In this document: piece after piece, positions 9,183-18,900 of the stretch
Position numbering within the stretch: the first letter of the stretch is position 1
How the letters are laid out: each line of letters starts with the position of its first letter
NCBI GenBank assembly: GCA_002887195.1
Contig: PJAB01000139.1
Coordinates: 1 to 38,277, forward strand
DNA: 38,277 bases
Direction of reading: 5' to 3'
Source: Chrysochromulina parva
Lineage: Eukaryota; Haptophyta; Prymnesiales; Chrysochromulinaceae
Program-made: the position numbers and the translations under genes
Notes under the pieces: generated by a model
What the model saw: the letters and a program-made list of their open reading frames with translations, nothing else
The model's database searches: none
What the model was told of the DNA's origin: nothing

Positions 9183-9758
9183 ATGGACATAGCGGTCGAC
9201 GATGCCGAGCTCTCGACAGACGCGCGGCCACAGCAGAAGCACAAGCAAGCTCCCGAGGACATCAGCAAGCTCTCCAAGGAGGAGCTGCTGGAGCTTCTCG
9301 TGACCGAGCGTGCCCTTCAGGTAAAACGGCGAGCATCGAGAGAGCCCTTATGCGTCGTCACTCTATCTAGTCCTCTCTCTAGTCCTTATGCGTCACTCTA
9401 TCTAGTCCTTATGCGTCGTCACTCTATCGATGGTTGTCATCGCTCGTATTCTTGCGCGCAGTCTATGATTCGAAAGGACCTACAGGTGGAGCGCGCAGCG
9501 CATGACGAGACTGCCGAGAAGATGGTGCAGCTGCAGCAACGTCTCGAGGTGACGCTGCAGGAGCTTGCCAACCTAGAGCGCTTTTCGAAGCGGCAGCAAC
9601 CAAACGCGCCGCCGGGCACGCCCACGCAGATCGAAAAGCTGCTCAAGGAGGAGATGTACCTCAAGTCGCGGCTCTCATACGTGCAGGCGGAGCTCTCAGA
9701 CGCGAGGCACCGCGCAGGCGCAGAACCAGCGGAAAAAGATGAGGACATGAGCATTTGA
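9183..9758 (+). CDS. Small coiled-coil protein, function unknown
   Basis: Exons are 9183-9320 and 9486-9758, giving 136 aa. The ATG at 9183 (MDIAVDDAEL) is the first in frame; the upstream extension starts only with GTG. The product is almost wholly charged helix: DISKLSKEELLELLVTERAL, then a heptad-rich stretch with METs and Leu (KMVQLQQRLEVTLQELANLE), a Pro-rich hinge (NAPPGTPTQ), a second helix (KLLKEEMYLKSRLSYVQAEL) and an acidic tail. This resembles small centrosomal, ciliary or spliceosome-associated coiled-coil proteins, but I do not recognise the family. The intron is a multiple of three with no stop, so retention would give a 191-aa variant. Confidence 0.65.
   Translation: MDIAVDDAELSTDARPQQKHKQAPEDISKLSKEELLELLVTERALQVKRRASREPLCVVTLSSPLSSPYASLYLVLMRRHSIDGCHRSYSCAQSMIRKDLQVERAAHDETAEKMVQLQQRLEVTLQELANLERFSKRQQPNAPPGTPTQIEKLLKEEMYLKSRLSYVQAELSDARHRAGAEPAEKDEDMSI
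9321..9485 (+). other. Intron of small coiled-coil gene, with internal repeats
   Basis: This is a 165-nt phase-0 GT-AG intron (CAG|GTAAAA ... CTACAG|GTGGAG). Its middle holds three imperfect copies of a unit like TTATGCGTCGTCACTCTATC plus TAGTCC (about 9350-9430). The composition changes sharply from the charged-helix coding sequence on both sides, which supports splicing. It stays open in frame. Confidence 0.75.
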
Positions 9759-10429
9759 ACGCTCGCGCTCTCTCAGAGCTGCGCCAGCACGTACTACGTA
9801 GGCATGCGGCATGAGCGGCTTCCGGCTACCGGGTGGGGTGCACGGCACCTGGGCAGCAGCTGGGCGGCAGTTGTGCCGGTTGAATGGCATGGTCAGCATA
9901 CACGGCATGAGGCGGAGCCCTACGCCCTACGGTCACGCGCGTTACGCCGGGGGCCGACGGCCGTGATAGCACTTAATACGGTTCGCGCGAGCGGTCGCCT
10001 GTCTCCCTTCTCGCCAATCGCTATTGGCTAGAAGTAGTTAAGTAGAGCCGTCTGCCGTGCTAAAGCCGCGCACAGACTCCGGGAAATAGTTTTTTTAACA
10101 TTGTGCTGGTGCACAACCGGGACGACGAGAGGTCGTCGAGCCTGGCGGAGAGGAGAAAGATCGGTTAGAGCAGCTGCGCTCCCCATACGCTCCCCACGCC
10201 GGGAACCGCGGAGCGCGCGCGTGCGTGGTGCGGCCCGTGCAAATACAATTGTAAGTTTGGGCGTCGCACTGACGAAATGTGACGACGCCTCGCGTCGCCG
10301 CCGGGCGGCGCCGAAACTCCGCCGTACATGTAACCACAAGTTCCTTGATGACGGACCGTCTGTCTTTCTCTGCCACTGACGCGTGGGCGATCAGGGAGGT
10401 TAGCTCAGCCGGCCACAGCTCTGCTCATC
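9759..10429. other. Intergenic region, no gene seen
   Basis: This lies between the small coiled-coil gene and the homeodomain gene, both on the + strand. ORFs on either strand here lack an ATG or recognisable motifs. A run of seven T occurs at about 10090. It probably holds a 3' UTR and the homeodomain gene promoter. Confidence 0.5.
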
Positions 10430-13258
10430 ATGCCGCCAGCCGGCCGCAAGGGCGATCCTGACAATAAGGAGCACCCGCGCTGGAAGATTGGAAACGAGCA
10501 CAAGGCGACACTCGAGCGGGAGTACCTGCGAAAGCGCTTCCCATCACCACGCTCCAAGAAGAGGCTCGCAGACGAGCTCAACGTCGACCCGCGGCGCATC
10601 CAGGTGTGGTTTCAGAACCGCCGGCAGCGTGAAAAGCCGCCCGAAGACGGCCAGGCGGCGCCTGTGTCTTCTGCAGAGTCTGAGTTGCAGCAAAGCCTCG
10701 AGCGCTATCCTTCCTATGGGCGCGAGGCCCTCGTGGCCGGGGGCGCCGGCGCCTTTGGCGCGGCCAGTGGCGCCTGGAGCATCGACAATGTGGCGTTCGA
10801 ACGTGCCGCCGCGGCCCGCGCTCAGTCCGCCGTTACCGCGCGGCTTCCCACTGAATTTGCGGCCGCCCAGGATTTCTCCTCCGCCACCTCGCCTCCGGAG
10901 GCCAAGGTGGCCAAGCTGGAGCGCAGCCGGAGCCGCGGCGGCGGTGGCGGTCCCAGCGCACTCGGCATGGCTAGCGTCCAAGCCAAGCAGTTCCCCAAAG
11001 CTACGCCCGGTCTGGTCTCCTCGTCGGACGACATCGTCAAACTCCTGATGGACTTTGAGCAGCCTGGCGGGATGCGGCGCGGCCTCGGCGGCGGCCTCGG
11101 CGGCGGCCTCGGCGGCGGCCTCGGCAGCAGTTGGGCTGGCAGCGACTATGTGGGCGGCAGTATCTTCGGCTCGACCGGATCGCTCTACGAACTAGAGCAG
11201 CGTATGATGGAGGGGGAGGCCGCTGATGCCGCCGAAGCTGCCGAGGCGCAAAGCACCGTCCATGGGACCGGCGGCTCCTTGTGCAGCGGTGGCAATCTTC
11301 AAGGGAACGGCGGCTCCAATGGCATCGGCGACCTGCGCGACGCCGGCTCGTCGCGCGGTGGCTCATCAATGCACGAGTCACGCGACAGCAGTTACGAGTC
11401 GCATAGCAGTGACATAACAGCAGCGTTCTCGGCGCGCAACTCCCAATTGTCGCCGGCCAACCTAATGGACTGCGCCGGCGGCGCCGGGGGTCTGGGCACT
11501 TCGCTGCAGTCTGGGCACGGGGCCACCTTCGCTCCGGCCGTCGCCGCCACTGCCTCGTCTGCCGCGTCTGCCGACGCAGCGTCGAGGGGAGGCAGGCCTG
11601 CGATGGCCTCCGCCGCTGGTCCTAACTTCCGCTCAACGATCCCTCCCGTGAGCCGCGAGTACCACGCCGCGGCTGAGCTGCTCGAGGCGGCCTCGGCGGC
11701 GGCTCGTGCAGGCAGTGGTGACCCAGCGTTGCGCGTGCAAGCCTTGCTCGAGCGTTCGGGGCACGCGGCGACCTGGGGCCCTTCATTCGTAGCTTCGTCC
11801 GTCGGACAGAAGCCGCCGCCGCCTCTGCCGTCGGATCCCTACCCAGTCTCTGCGTCCCCCGCCGTCGCAGCGCAGGGCCCGCCCACCTTAGCGCCTCGGG
11901 CGACCGCCGTAGCTGCGAGCGCCTCCGCGAGCGCGGCCAGACCGACGAGTGGCACGGGCGGCAGTGCTTGTGGCGGCGGCGGCGCGGCGAGCGGCGCTGG
12001 CTCGAAAAGGGATCACGAGTGCGCGTTCCCGGCGCTGCCGACGGAGGCTCTCAAGGCCATCGCCTTCGGAGAGGACTTTTCTGGCGCTGCGACGAGCGCT
12101 GGCGGCGCGCCCATGCTAGCCCATGCAGCGGACTTCGGGCCAGGTGCGTGCATGCATCCGCATGCATCGCTAGCATCGGTAGCGCCCATCTCGCACTCCA
12201 TCAGCACCCATGCGCCATCGGGCGGTGCCGGATGGGGCTCGTCTCTATTCATGTCGAATGAGCCGCGCAATCAGCTGGGGCGCCCTGAGCTCGCCACCAC
12301 CGAGCTGACGAGCTGGATCCATGCGGCCGACACAGTCAATGCCGTGCTCAACTCGGCGCGTCAGCACTACGCGCTCGCCGTCGGCCGACCGCTTCAGAAC
12401 GCCGCGGGCGTCGAGACCCCCCCCTACCTCCTGGTGCCCAATCCGATACAGACTGCGCAGCGCCCGGCGGTGCCCGCTCACTCACGCGAGCCCTTCCCGC
12501 CGCCGCCGCACCGCCCCTCGCTGCCCACCGCCTCGAGGCTCGCTGGTGGCACTGGCGCCATGCCAGGCGGCGCCAGCGGGCACTTTGGCGGCGTCGGCGG
12601 CGGGGGCGCCATGCCCGGCGGCGCCATCGGGCACTTTGGCGGCGTCGGCGGCGGGCTCGACCTCCGAGGCCCCTCGAGCCTCGGCAGCAGCTACCGCCCC
12701 GGCGGTGTTGGCGGGCTTGGCATCCACCTCAGCACGGGGGCGATGCGGAACGAGTGTTTTGCCGCCTCTCTCGCCCAGCAAAGCTCTCAACAACAGGTGG
12801 GGACTCAGCTCGGTGTGCGACCCGCCGGGTGGGGACTCAGTGGGGACTCAGCATGTGGGGACTCGGTGGGGACTCAGCTCGGTGTGCGACCCGTCGGGAT
12901 CCCGCCGTCAACGCTCGATGCGTCCGCCGCCGATGCGTTTGGGGGTACGCGACTCGGGGCGGCCATGCCCTTCAATGTGAACGGTACCGTGAGCGGTACG
13001 GTTGCAGGCGCTGCTCCAACTGCCGCCGTGCTCGTCGGTGCCACCGCGCTCGCATCGGCTGCCGAGGATGCCGAGGCTTTTGTGCCGCCGTCGCGAGCGC
13101 AGCAGAGGATCGCCAGCCCTGCGGCCCTCGCTGTTGCTGTCGCGACTTCGGCATCGCCCGCGGCGATAGGCATCTCCGGCAGGGGCGTGGACAGCAGCGG
13201 CAGCAGTGCTGCCCCTCTGCTCGAGGTCGAGACCATCGGCCCCGTCGTCTCCGAGTGA
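10430..13258 (+). CDS. Homeodomain transcription factor with long low-complexity tail
   Basis: The protein is 942 aa from the ATG at 10430. A homeodomain lies at about residues 16-70 near the N-terminus. It shows helix 1 ATLEREYLRKR, helix 2 KKRLADELN and the recognition helix RRIQVWFQNRRQREK (56-70), with the invariant W, F, N and R of helix 3. The loop has ordinary length, so it is a typical rather than TALE homeodomain. The other about 870 residues are Ala/Gly/Ser-rich and probably disordered. Coding repeats include four GLGG units at about 11086-11133 and two GAMPGGA-x-GHFGGVGG units at about 12556-12655. No second known domain is seen. By family it is a sequence-specific DNA-binding regulator in the nucleus; targets are unknown. 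The stretch 12797-12877 may be an intron rather than coding. Confidence 0.85.
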   Translation: MPPAGRKGDPDNKEHPRWKIGNEHKATLEREYLRKRFPSPRSKKRLADELNVDPRRIQVWFQNRRQREKPPEDGQAAPVSSAESELQQSLERYPSYGREALVAGGAGAFGAASGAWSIDNVAFERAAAARAQSAVTARLPTEFAAAQDFSSATSPPEAKVAKLERSRSRGGGGGPSALGMASVQAKQFPKATPGLVSSSDDIVKLLMDFEQPGGMRRGLGGGLGGGLGGGLGSSWAGSDYVGGSIFGSTGSLYELEQRMMEGEAADAAEAAEAQSTVHGTGGSLCSGGNLQGNGGSNGIGDLRDAGSSRGGSSMHESRDSSYESHSSDITAAFSARNSQLSPANLMDCAGGAGGLGTSLQSGHGATFAPAVAATASSAASADAASRGGRPAMASAAGPNFRSTIPPVSREYHAAAELLEAASAAARAGSGDPALRVQALLERSGHAATWGPSFVASSVGQKPPPPLPSDPYPVSASPAVAAQGPPTLAPRATAVAASASASAARPTSGTGGSACGGGGAASGAGSKRDHECAFPALPTEALKAIAFGEDFSGAATSAGGAPMLAHAADFGPGACMHPHASLASVAPISHSISTHAPSGGAGWGSSLFMSNEPRNQLGRPELATTELTSWIHAADTVNAVLNSARQHYALAVGRPLQNAAGVETPPYLLVPNPIQTAQRPAVPAHSREPFPPPPHRPSLPTASRLAGGTGAMPGGASGHFGGVGGGGAMPGGAIGHFGGVGGGLDLRGPSSLGSSYRPGGVGGLGIHLSTGAMRNECFAASLAQQSSQQQVGTQLGVRPAGWGLSGDSACGDSVGTQLGVRPVGIPPSTLDASAADAFGGTRLGAAMPFNVNGTVSGTVAGAAPTAAVLVGATALASAAEDAEAFVPPSRAQQRIASPAALAVAVATSASPAAIGISGRGVDSSGSSAAPLLEVETIGPVVSE
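12797..12898 (+). repeat. In-frame duplicated segment with intron-like form in the homeodomain gene
   Basis: Two 33-bp copies (12797-12829 and 12866-12898) differ at one base. Both start GTGGGGACTCAGCTCGG. GTGGGGACTCAG-like 11-mers fill the space between them. The offset is 69 bp, so the frame is kept as coding sequence. If CAG|GT at 12796/12797 served as donor and the CAG ending at 12877 as acceptor, an 81-nt in-frame intron would be removed. Confidence 0.7.
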
Positions 13259-14536
13259 GTGGCTTCGCGTATTTGGGCGCAGCGATGTTTTGCGCAACTC
13301 CTTCGGACGCGCGCGCGCGCGTCCCTGCCCCGCCCCCCCCGCGCGCGCTTGCTCAAACGCGCGCATGCGCTCTGGATGCCCGTACACGTGTCCTGCGCAA
13401 TAGCAAATCGTCGCGTCATAAAGTGTGTTGGCAGTTGGAAGCTGGCCGCGTTCGCGCTGGCTCGTGGCCCTGCTGCGTCACCTGGTCGCTCCACTCTGTG
13501 TATTTTTGGCCGGGCCCGCTGCCGTGCGCCTGGTCGTACATACGTTGGCTGTTGGAGACGTACTAGCGCGATCGACACCGTACCTGAGTGCGCGCTGAGT
13601 GTTACTACGTGAGACGTGACCGTGCTGCTCCGCGCGCCGGGCAGCGGGCCGGGTGCACTTTTTTGACCATGTTTTTGACCTAGGGGGACCCTTAGCACCC
13701 CTTCGCGCTTCACCTTCAGTCGTTCAGATCTTCACTTTCCGTCGACTTACGACTACTCAGGTACGAATAATTACCATATTACCTCATAGCACATATAGGC
13801 TTTGAACACTGTGCCGGGCGGGCGCTGGCCGCTTGCGTTGAAGCCGCCGGGCCCGTGAGTACCGCCGCGACATATCTAAATTGACCCCGGCCGAGGCACG
13901 AGGGCCGTGTTTCGGTTTGCGGTTCCCAACTTCGGGCAGGTTCTCGCGCCTCTCGGCGATCGTTCGGCCTCGGGACGCTCGGTTTTTCGCGACGCGCGAC
14001 CCCACGGGCGAACCGGCCTACCGGCGTCGGCCAGGGGCCACGCGCGGAACGTCGTCGCGTCGTCGGTGGGGTTTGCGCAGCCCGCTCAAGCGTAAACTCA
14101 CTAAACTCTGCTCCGCTCTGCCGCCTCGCGCCTGACCTGAGAGCGTCGTACACGGAGTCTGTCTACCGGGAACGTCCAATGTATCGGAAGGTTACCCGAA
14201 AATCGCGACTATGACGTATGGGCGCGGGAAATTCAAAGCGCATTGAGGACGGCGGGCATGACGGCGGGGCGGTAGGGGCGCGTCGCGCGGTGGCCGGCGG
14301 CGCCGAGCTAGGTGCCTAGGTTGACTGGTTCGGACTGGTTGCGACTATGACAAGCTCGTTCACAGCTGTATGGTACCGTGCCCATCTATCCATATGCTAC
14401 ACAGGCCGAGACACCTCGGGTTACCGGTATATGTAATATGACCGGCATACAGATGCACTGTCACTGGCAGCCCAGTTTGACACATCGACACCCCTGCTCG
14501 CATTTCTCAGTCCGGTCGAAGGTGTAACACGTAGTT
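13259..14536. other. Intergenic region, no gene supported
   Basis: These 1.3 kb hold a (GC)n run at about 13308-13320, a C-rich tract next to it, and alternating GC- and AT-rich patches. ORFs on both strands are open only because of high GC and lack ATG starts or motifs. The phrase GCGACTATGAC appears twice (about 14204 and 14340). Convergent 3' UTRs of the flanking genes probably occupy the ends. Confidence 0.5.
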
Positions 14537-15139
14537 TTAGGCGAGCGGCGGACGAGGCGACACAGTGCTTTTGCCACTGCCTAACTCTTTGCCTCTTCGC
14601 GGCGTGGATGGTGAGTTCGGAGGAACTTGACGCCAAGGCCCCCCCTCGTTGATTGAGCTGGGCGAATACTTGTGTGCTATCGGAGGCAACGACCGAAGCA
14701 CCTCATCGGCCACGGGCTGACGTGTTGCCGCCGACGCCCTCTGCTGCTGCTGCTGCGTAGACTCTCGGCTCGTCTGGGCGGTGGGTCCGATGGTCACTGG
14801 CGGCCACCGCTTAACAGGAGGTGCCAGCAGCTCCCTTGGGACCTCGAATGGACCTGGGACCCAACTGGTGCCAGCGCCGATCCGTTGTGGCCACCGCGAC
14901 GCGTCATAGTAGCGGTCCGCCACTGTCGCAAACACTTGGGTGGGTACCTCCACGACTGAGCGCACGCCCAGGTGTGTGATCGTCCTCCTGTGAAGCAAGT
15001 ATTGGTAGCGTGGTGACAAGTGGTCCAACTTGGCTTCAAGGGCAAACTTGCTCAGCTTCGGCTCGCTCTCCTGCATACGATCCCAGACCTTGTCGGGAAC
15101 GGGCCTGATGGGCTCCAAGTAGCGGGCGTCCTGTTTCAT
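14537..15139 (-). CDS. Unrecognised 200-aa protein
   Basis: A single-exon ORF runs from the ATG at 15139 (MKQDARYLEPIRPVPDKVWD). The first about 120 residues have mixed, globular-looking composition (PDKVWDRMQESEPKLSKF, YQYLLHRRTITHLGVRS, WVPGPFEVPRELLAPPVKRW). The rest is low-complexity and basic, with QQQQQ and Ser/Pro-rich tracts. No membrane segment, signal peptide or known motif is seen. The balanced composition of the N-terminal half makes it a more likely real gene than the GC-driven ORFs nearby. A 5' exon further upstream cannot be excluded. I assign no function. Confidence 0.45.
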   Translation of the reverse strand: MKQDARYLEPIRPVPDKVWDRMQESEPKLSKFALEAKLDHLSPRYQYLLHRRTITHLGVRSVVEVPTQVFATVADRYYDASRWPQRIGAGTSWVPGPFEVPRELLAPPVKRWPPVTIGPTAQTSRESTQQQQQRASAATRQPVADEVLRSLPPIAHKYSPSSINEGGPWRQVPPNSPSTPRRGKELGSGKSTVSPRPPLA

Positions 15140-15239
15140 CCTGTTCGAGCTCTATGTAGTACGCGGCGAGGGTCGCGCTCGCGGAGTATGATAGCGGAGT
15201 GAGGAATAGGCCTGCAGACCGAAGGATTTCCAAAGTTTA

Positions 15240-15344
15240 CAGTTTGTCCAAAAGGAGTGCGAATGCAGCACGCATGATCGGGCTGTATAATTGTTTGCAG
15301 TTTGTCCAAAAAGGAGTGCGAATTCAACGCATGAGCGGGCTGTA
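15240..15344. repeat. Two-copy direct repeat upstream of the unknown gene
   Basis: Units at 15240-15287 and 15298-15344 share CAGTTTGTCCAAAA, GGAGTGCGAAT, ACGCATGA and CGGGCTGTA with few differences. The spacing is 58 bp. They sit 100-200 bp upstream of the ATG at 15139 and could be promoter elements or a plain duplication. Confidence 0.75.
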
Positions 15345-15974
15345 GTTGTGCCATGGCACCGGTTGTCGCGTCTGTCGTGTTAACGTTCACGCAAATGTCT
15401 AGTCACGACGGCCTATTCACGCGACCGTCAGGGCACAATTCCTTGCAACTTGCATCTTGCAAATTCCTTCCTCCTCCATCGGGAAGTGCTAAGTTATCAT
15501 GTTTATCATGGGATATCGGTGACTCGCACGTGCCTGAGCGTGAGATATAAAAAAATCGGGGCACACGGGTCACGCTGTGGCCATCGCGCTGTAGCTGAGC
15601 GCCGAGCTTTATGTATTTTACTGTACGTATGAAGAATGATCAATGAAGAAATGACACTTTTGTAGCATGTAGAAGGCAACCGGAAATGTGTGAACGCAGA
15701 GTGAGAGTGTTCACATCAGACTGCGGGAGCGGAGACCCCGGCGGTGTGTGCACGCGCCGATGTGCTCTCGGGTGGCGCTTCTATCCGTTCACCAAGATTC
15801 TGCCCCCACAGCGGTTCGTACAGACTGCTGAGTCGTGTCTGTTGCCTCCACGCAATCGCGTGCATTAGTGCATCCCTAACGAGTAAGTTCGCTTCCACGA
15901 GCACGTCCGGTCTCACGTCACGCTGTTCTGGCACGCACATGTCCAATCGGGGCTCCTCTGCACAAACGACAAAA
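15345..15974. other. Intergenic region, no gene seen
   Basis: This lies between the direct repeat and the stop codon of the SecA-like gene. It is AT-richer near 15600-15670, which fits the 3' UTR/terminator side of the SecA-like transcript or the upstream part of the unknown gene. Short ORFs lack motifs. Confidence 0.45.
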
Positions 15975-18900
15975 TCAGTCGAGCTCGATGCCGAGTCCGT
16001 AGGCGGGATGATCCTTGGCGCACTGCTTGATCTGGGCCGGCGTGAGCTTGAGCTGTTCCCAGTCGGCGAGGAACCTACGAAGCACAGCGTCCGTCTTCTT
16101 GAACTCGGGGAACGGCCAAGGGTCCGAAAAGAGCCGTGGGTGCGCCGCGTAATACTTTTCGGTCAACTCATTGAGCTTCTCTCCCTGCGCCTGCTCCATC
16201 TCGAAGGCCTTGAGCTTCGCGTCGATGCCCTCGTCGGCCACCTCGAGCATCAATTCGATCTTCTGGTCGTCGGGACTCTCGCCCCCTTTCCCCTTGGCAG
16301 AGGAGAGCTTTCGTAACTCGTCCTTGAGCTTCTTCCGGCTCGGCTCGCTGAAGGGCTTGGCCGTCTCGTCCAGGATCACGTAGAACTGGCCCGGACGGTC
16401 TTGGCGTGCCGTGCGCCCTTTCCATTGGATCCACTCACGCTCATCCGGGATGGAGGTGGCGATCACGAGCATGCCGCCGTTGGCGTTCGCCTCCTTATCC
16501 ACAACTTGAAAGTCGTGTCCACGCCCACCGAACTTGTCCGTGACGGTCACGCGGCAGCGAGAGTCGTTCACCCCGCCGATGCGCTTCGTCGCGTCGTCAA
16601 TAATCGACTGCCACTCCTTCGCCATCGACTGGCCCTTCTCGTTGAATTGGGCAAAGCGTTGCACCTAAGGATGAAGGCAAACATGGGTCATCGGAGGTCA
16701 TCAGTGGCAATCAGAGGTGAGAATCTCGTTGAACTGGGCAAAGTGTTGCACCTCGTCCTTGGGGATACCGAGCTCATTCCTCTGCAGCGCATCGAACACC
16801 TGATTAAGTTGCGTGCCGCCCGTGGTGATGATGAGAACGGGTACTTTCTTGAAGTAGTCCGCAGCCAACTGCACCACGCGCTTGATCTGCGCCTCCTCGC
16901 CCTCATGCAGCTCGACGCCGTGGTTGGTCACCTCCTTGCGCGCGTTGCCTGAGCACGTGTCGAGGAATCGAGGCACATCGAATTTGATGCAGTGGTACGT
17001 CTTGGTCAGGTAATTGAGCTCCGCCTTGCCGCCGACAGAGCCGGTAAGACCGAAGATGCCCTTGTACCTGCACTCCGAGGACATCCGACGCGAACAGACG
17101 CGAGCAGACGCGAGCACCAGAGACCATCAGAGACCATCAAAGGCCATCAGAGGCCCTCAGAGACCATCAGAGGCCATCAGAGCACATCAGAGCACATCAG
17201 AGGTGCCCTCGTACTTGTTGAAGACGTACGGCGTGCACACGCACGCATGTCGTGTCTCGCTGAACGGCTCGATGTCGCACAGAGCGTAGTTGAGGTAGAT
17301 CAGCCACGGCGAGGTGAGCGACACCTTGGGCACATTGCCCTGCTCATCGAGCTGAATGACGCGCTTCTTGCCGGCGCTCTCGATGATGCGATAATGCTTC
17401 CCCTCTACCGTGTTCTTCTCACAGTGGTCCTTGACGGCCATCGAGAATTGCCAATGCTCGTTGTCAACGCCCTCGGGCTTCGTGCTGCCGCCCGACTTGA
17501 GCACCTTATAAGAATCGATCATTTGGGCGGACAGGTCCACATCGCGCTTGACGTACAGCGCATTCGGCCGCTCATTGACGATCAGATCGTCCACCTGATG
17601 AGGGGTGCAATCAAGGATGTGGTCCACCTGATCAGGGGGCGAATTGCGGCCAGGAGTGGCTATCACCACACGCGAGTGGCTATCACCCACGATGAGCACA
17701 GCAATCAGCAGCCATACTCCGCCGCCATCAGCCGCCATCAGCCGCCATCAGCCGCCATCAGCGCACCTCGTCGACGATGAGCACCGTGTGCCCGAGGTCT
17801 TCGTTGATCTTGCCCTCGACGAGGATCTGCAAGAATCTTCGATTGATGCCGTCCTTGAGGCAATACACGATCTTCGAGTCCATGTCGTTCAGGTCGCACC
17901 CGCTCTTGATACCAAACTTGTCGTACAAGGGCTTGTTCTGCGCATAATCGCGCTGGAGCAGCCCGGCGTTGTTCTCGAGCACGTGCACACGTAGCCCATG
18001 GAGTTTGACCATCAAGAGGGCGAGCATCGCGATCACGATCGACTTGCCCTCGCCTGTCGAGAGCTGCGCCACGAAGGCCTTCAGGCTGAGCTTCGACTTC
18101 TTCTTTGCGTCCTTCGCGTCCTTCGCGTCCCCACCTTTGAGGTGGAAGTCGTAGAACTTGGACATCATGAGCACGGTAAGGGCCTGCGTGTGATGCGGCG
18201 TGAGTGGAGGGTACTTCTTCTCAACCATGAGCTCCATCCATTTGGTCGTGATCTCGGTGATTATCTGCATGTCAGGCTTGAGGGCGCGGCTCTCGCGCGC
18301 CTGATGAGGGGGGCAATCAGACGCGATTATCAGCGATCGGGGGCATATCAGAGGCGATCTGGGGCATATCAGAGGCGATCAGAGGCACACCAGAGGCGAT
18401 CCGGGGCATATCAGAGGCGATTAGCGCGCACCTTGGATCTCGACACAAGCTCGACGAGCTCCTCGGGATGGTTGAGGAAATCAATCTCGGCGAGCCTCTC
18501 GGGGTCGTAGATGCCCGTGTTCCCATATGCAGCCAGTGTTTCCTGCACCAGGTTCGTCATGATGGCTTTCGTCTCGCTCGAATACGTCTTCTTGCCTATC
18601 GCCTCGGTGAACTTCTGCTTCGCGATGGGCAGGCTTTCTCTGAACATGTACCTGAAATCGGACGCAATCAAGCGTCGATCGGATGCAATCGAGGGTCCAT
18701 CGAACACAATCGAGGATCCATCGGAGGCGATCTGGAGGCGATCTGGAGGCGATCTGGAGGCGATCTGGAGGCGATCTGGAGGCGATCTGGAGGCGATCTG
18801 GAGGCGATTTGGAGGCGACATACTTGACCATGAAGGCAATGTTGGTAGCTTCCTTGAAGAGACCTTTCCACTCTGAAGGCGCGCGGTCGATCACATACGA

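Noticed and set aside
13779..14153. 124-aa - strand ORF
   Set aside because: It opens with GTG, not ATG, overlaps other GC-driven ORFs on both strands and has no recognisable motif.
15975..18300. SecA motor as bacterial contamination or plastid SecA
   Set aside because: The motor is split by four introns of the same build as those in the upstream exons and is in frame with a eukaryotic-type N-terminal part lacking a transit peptide.
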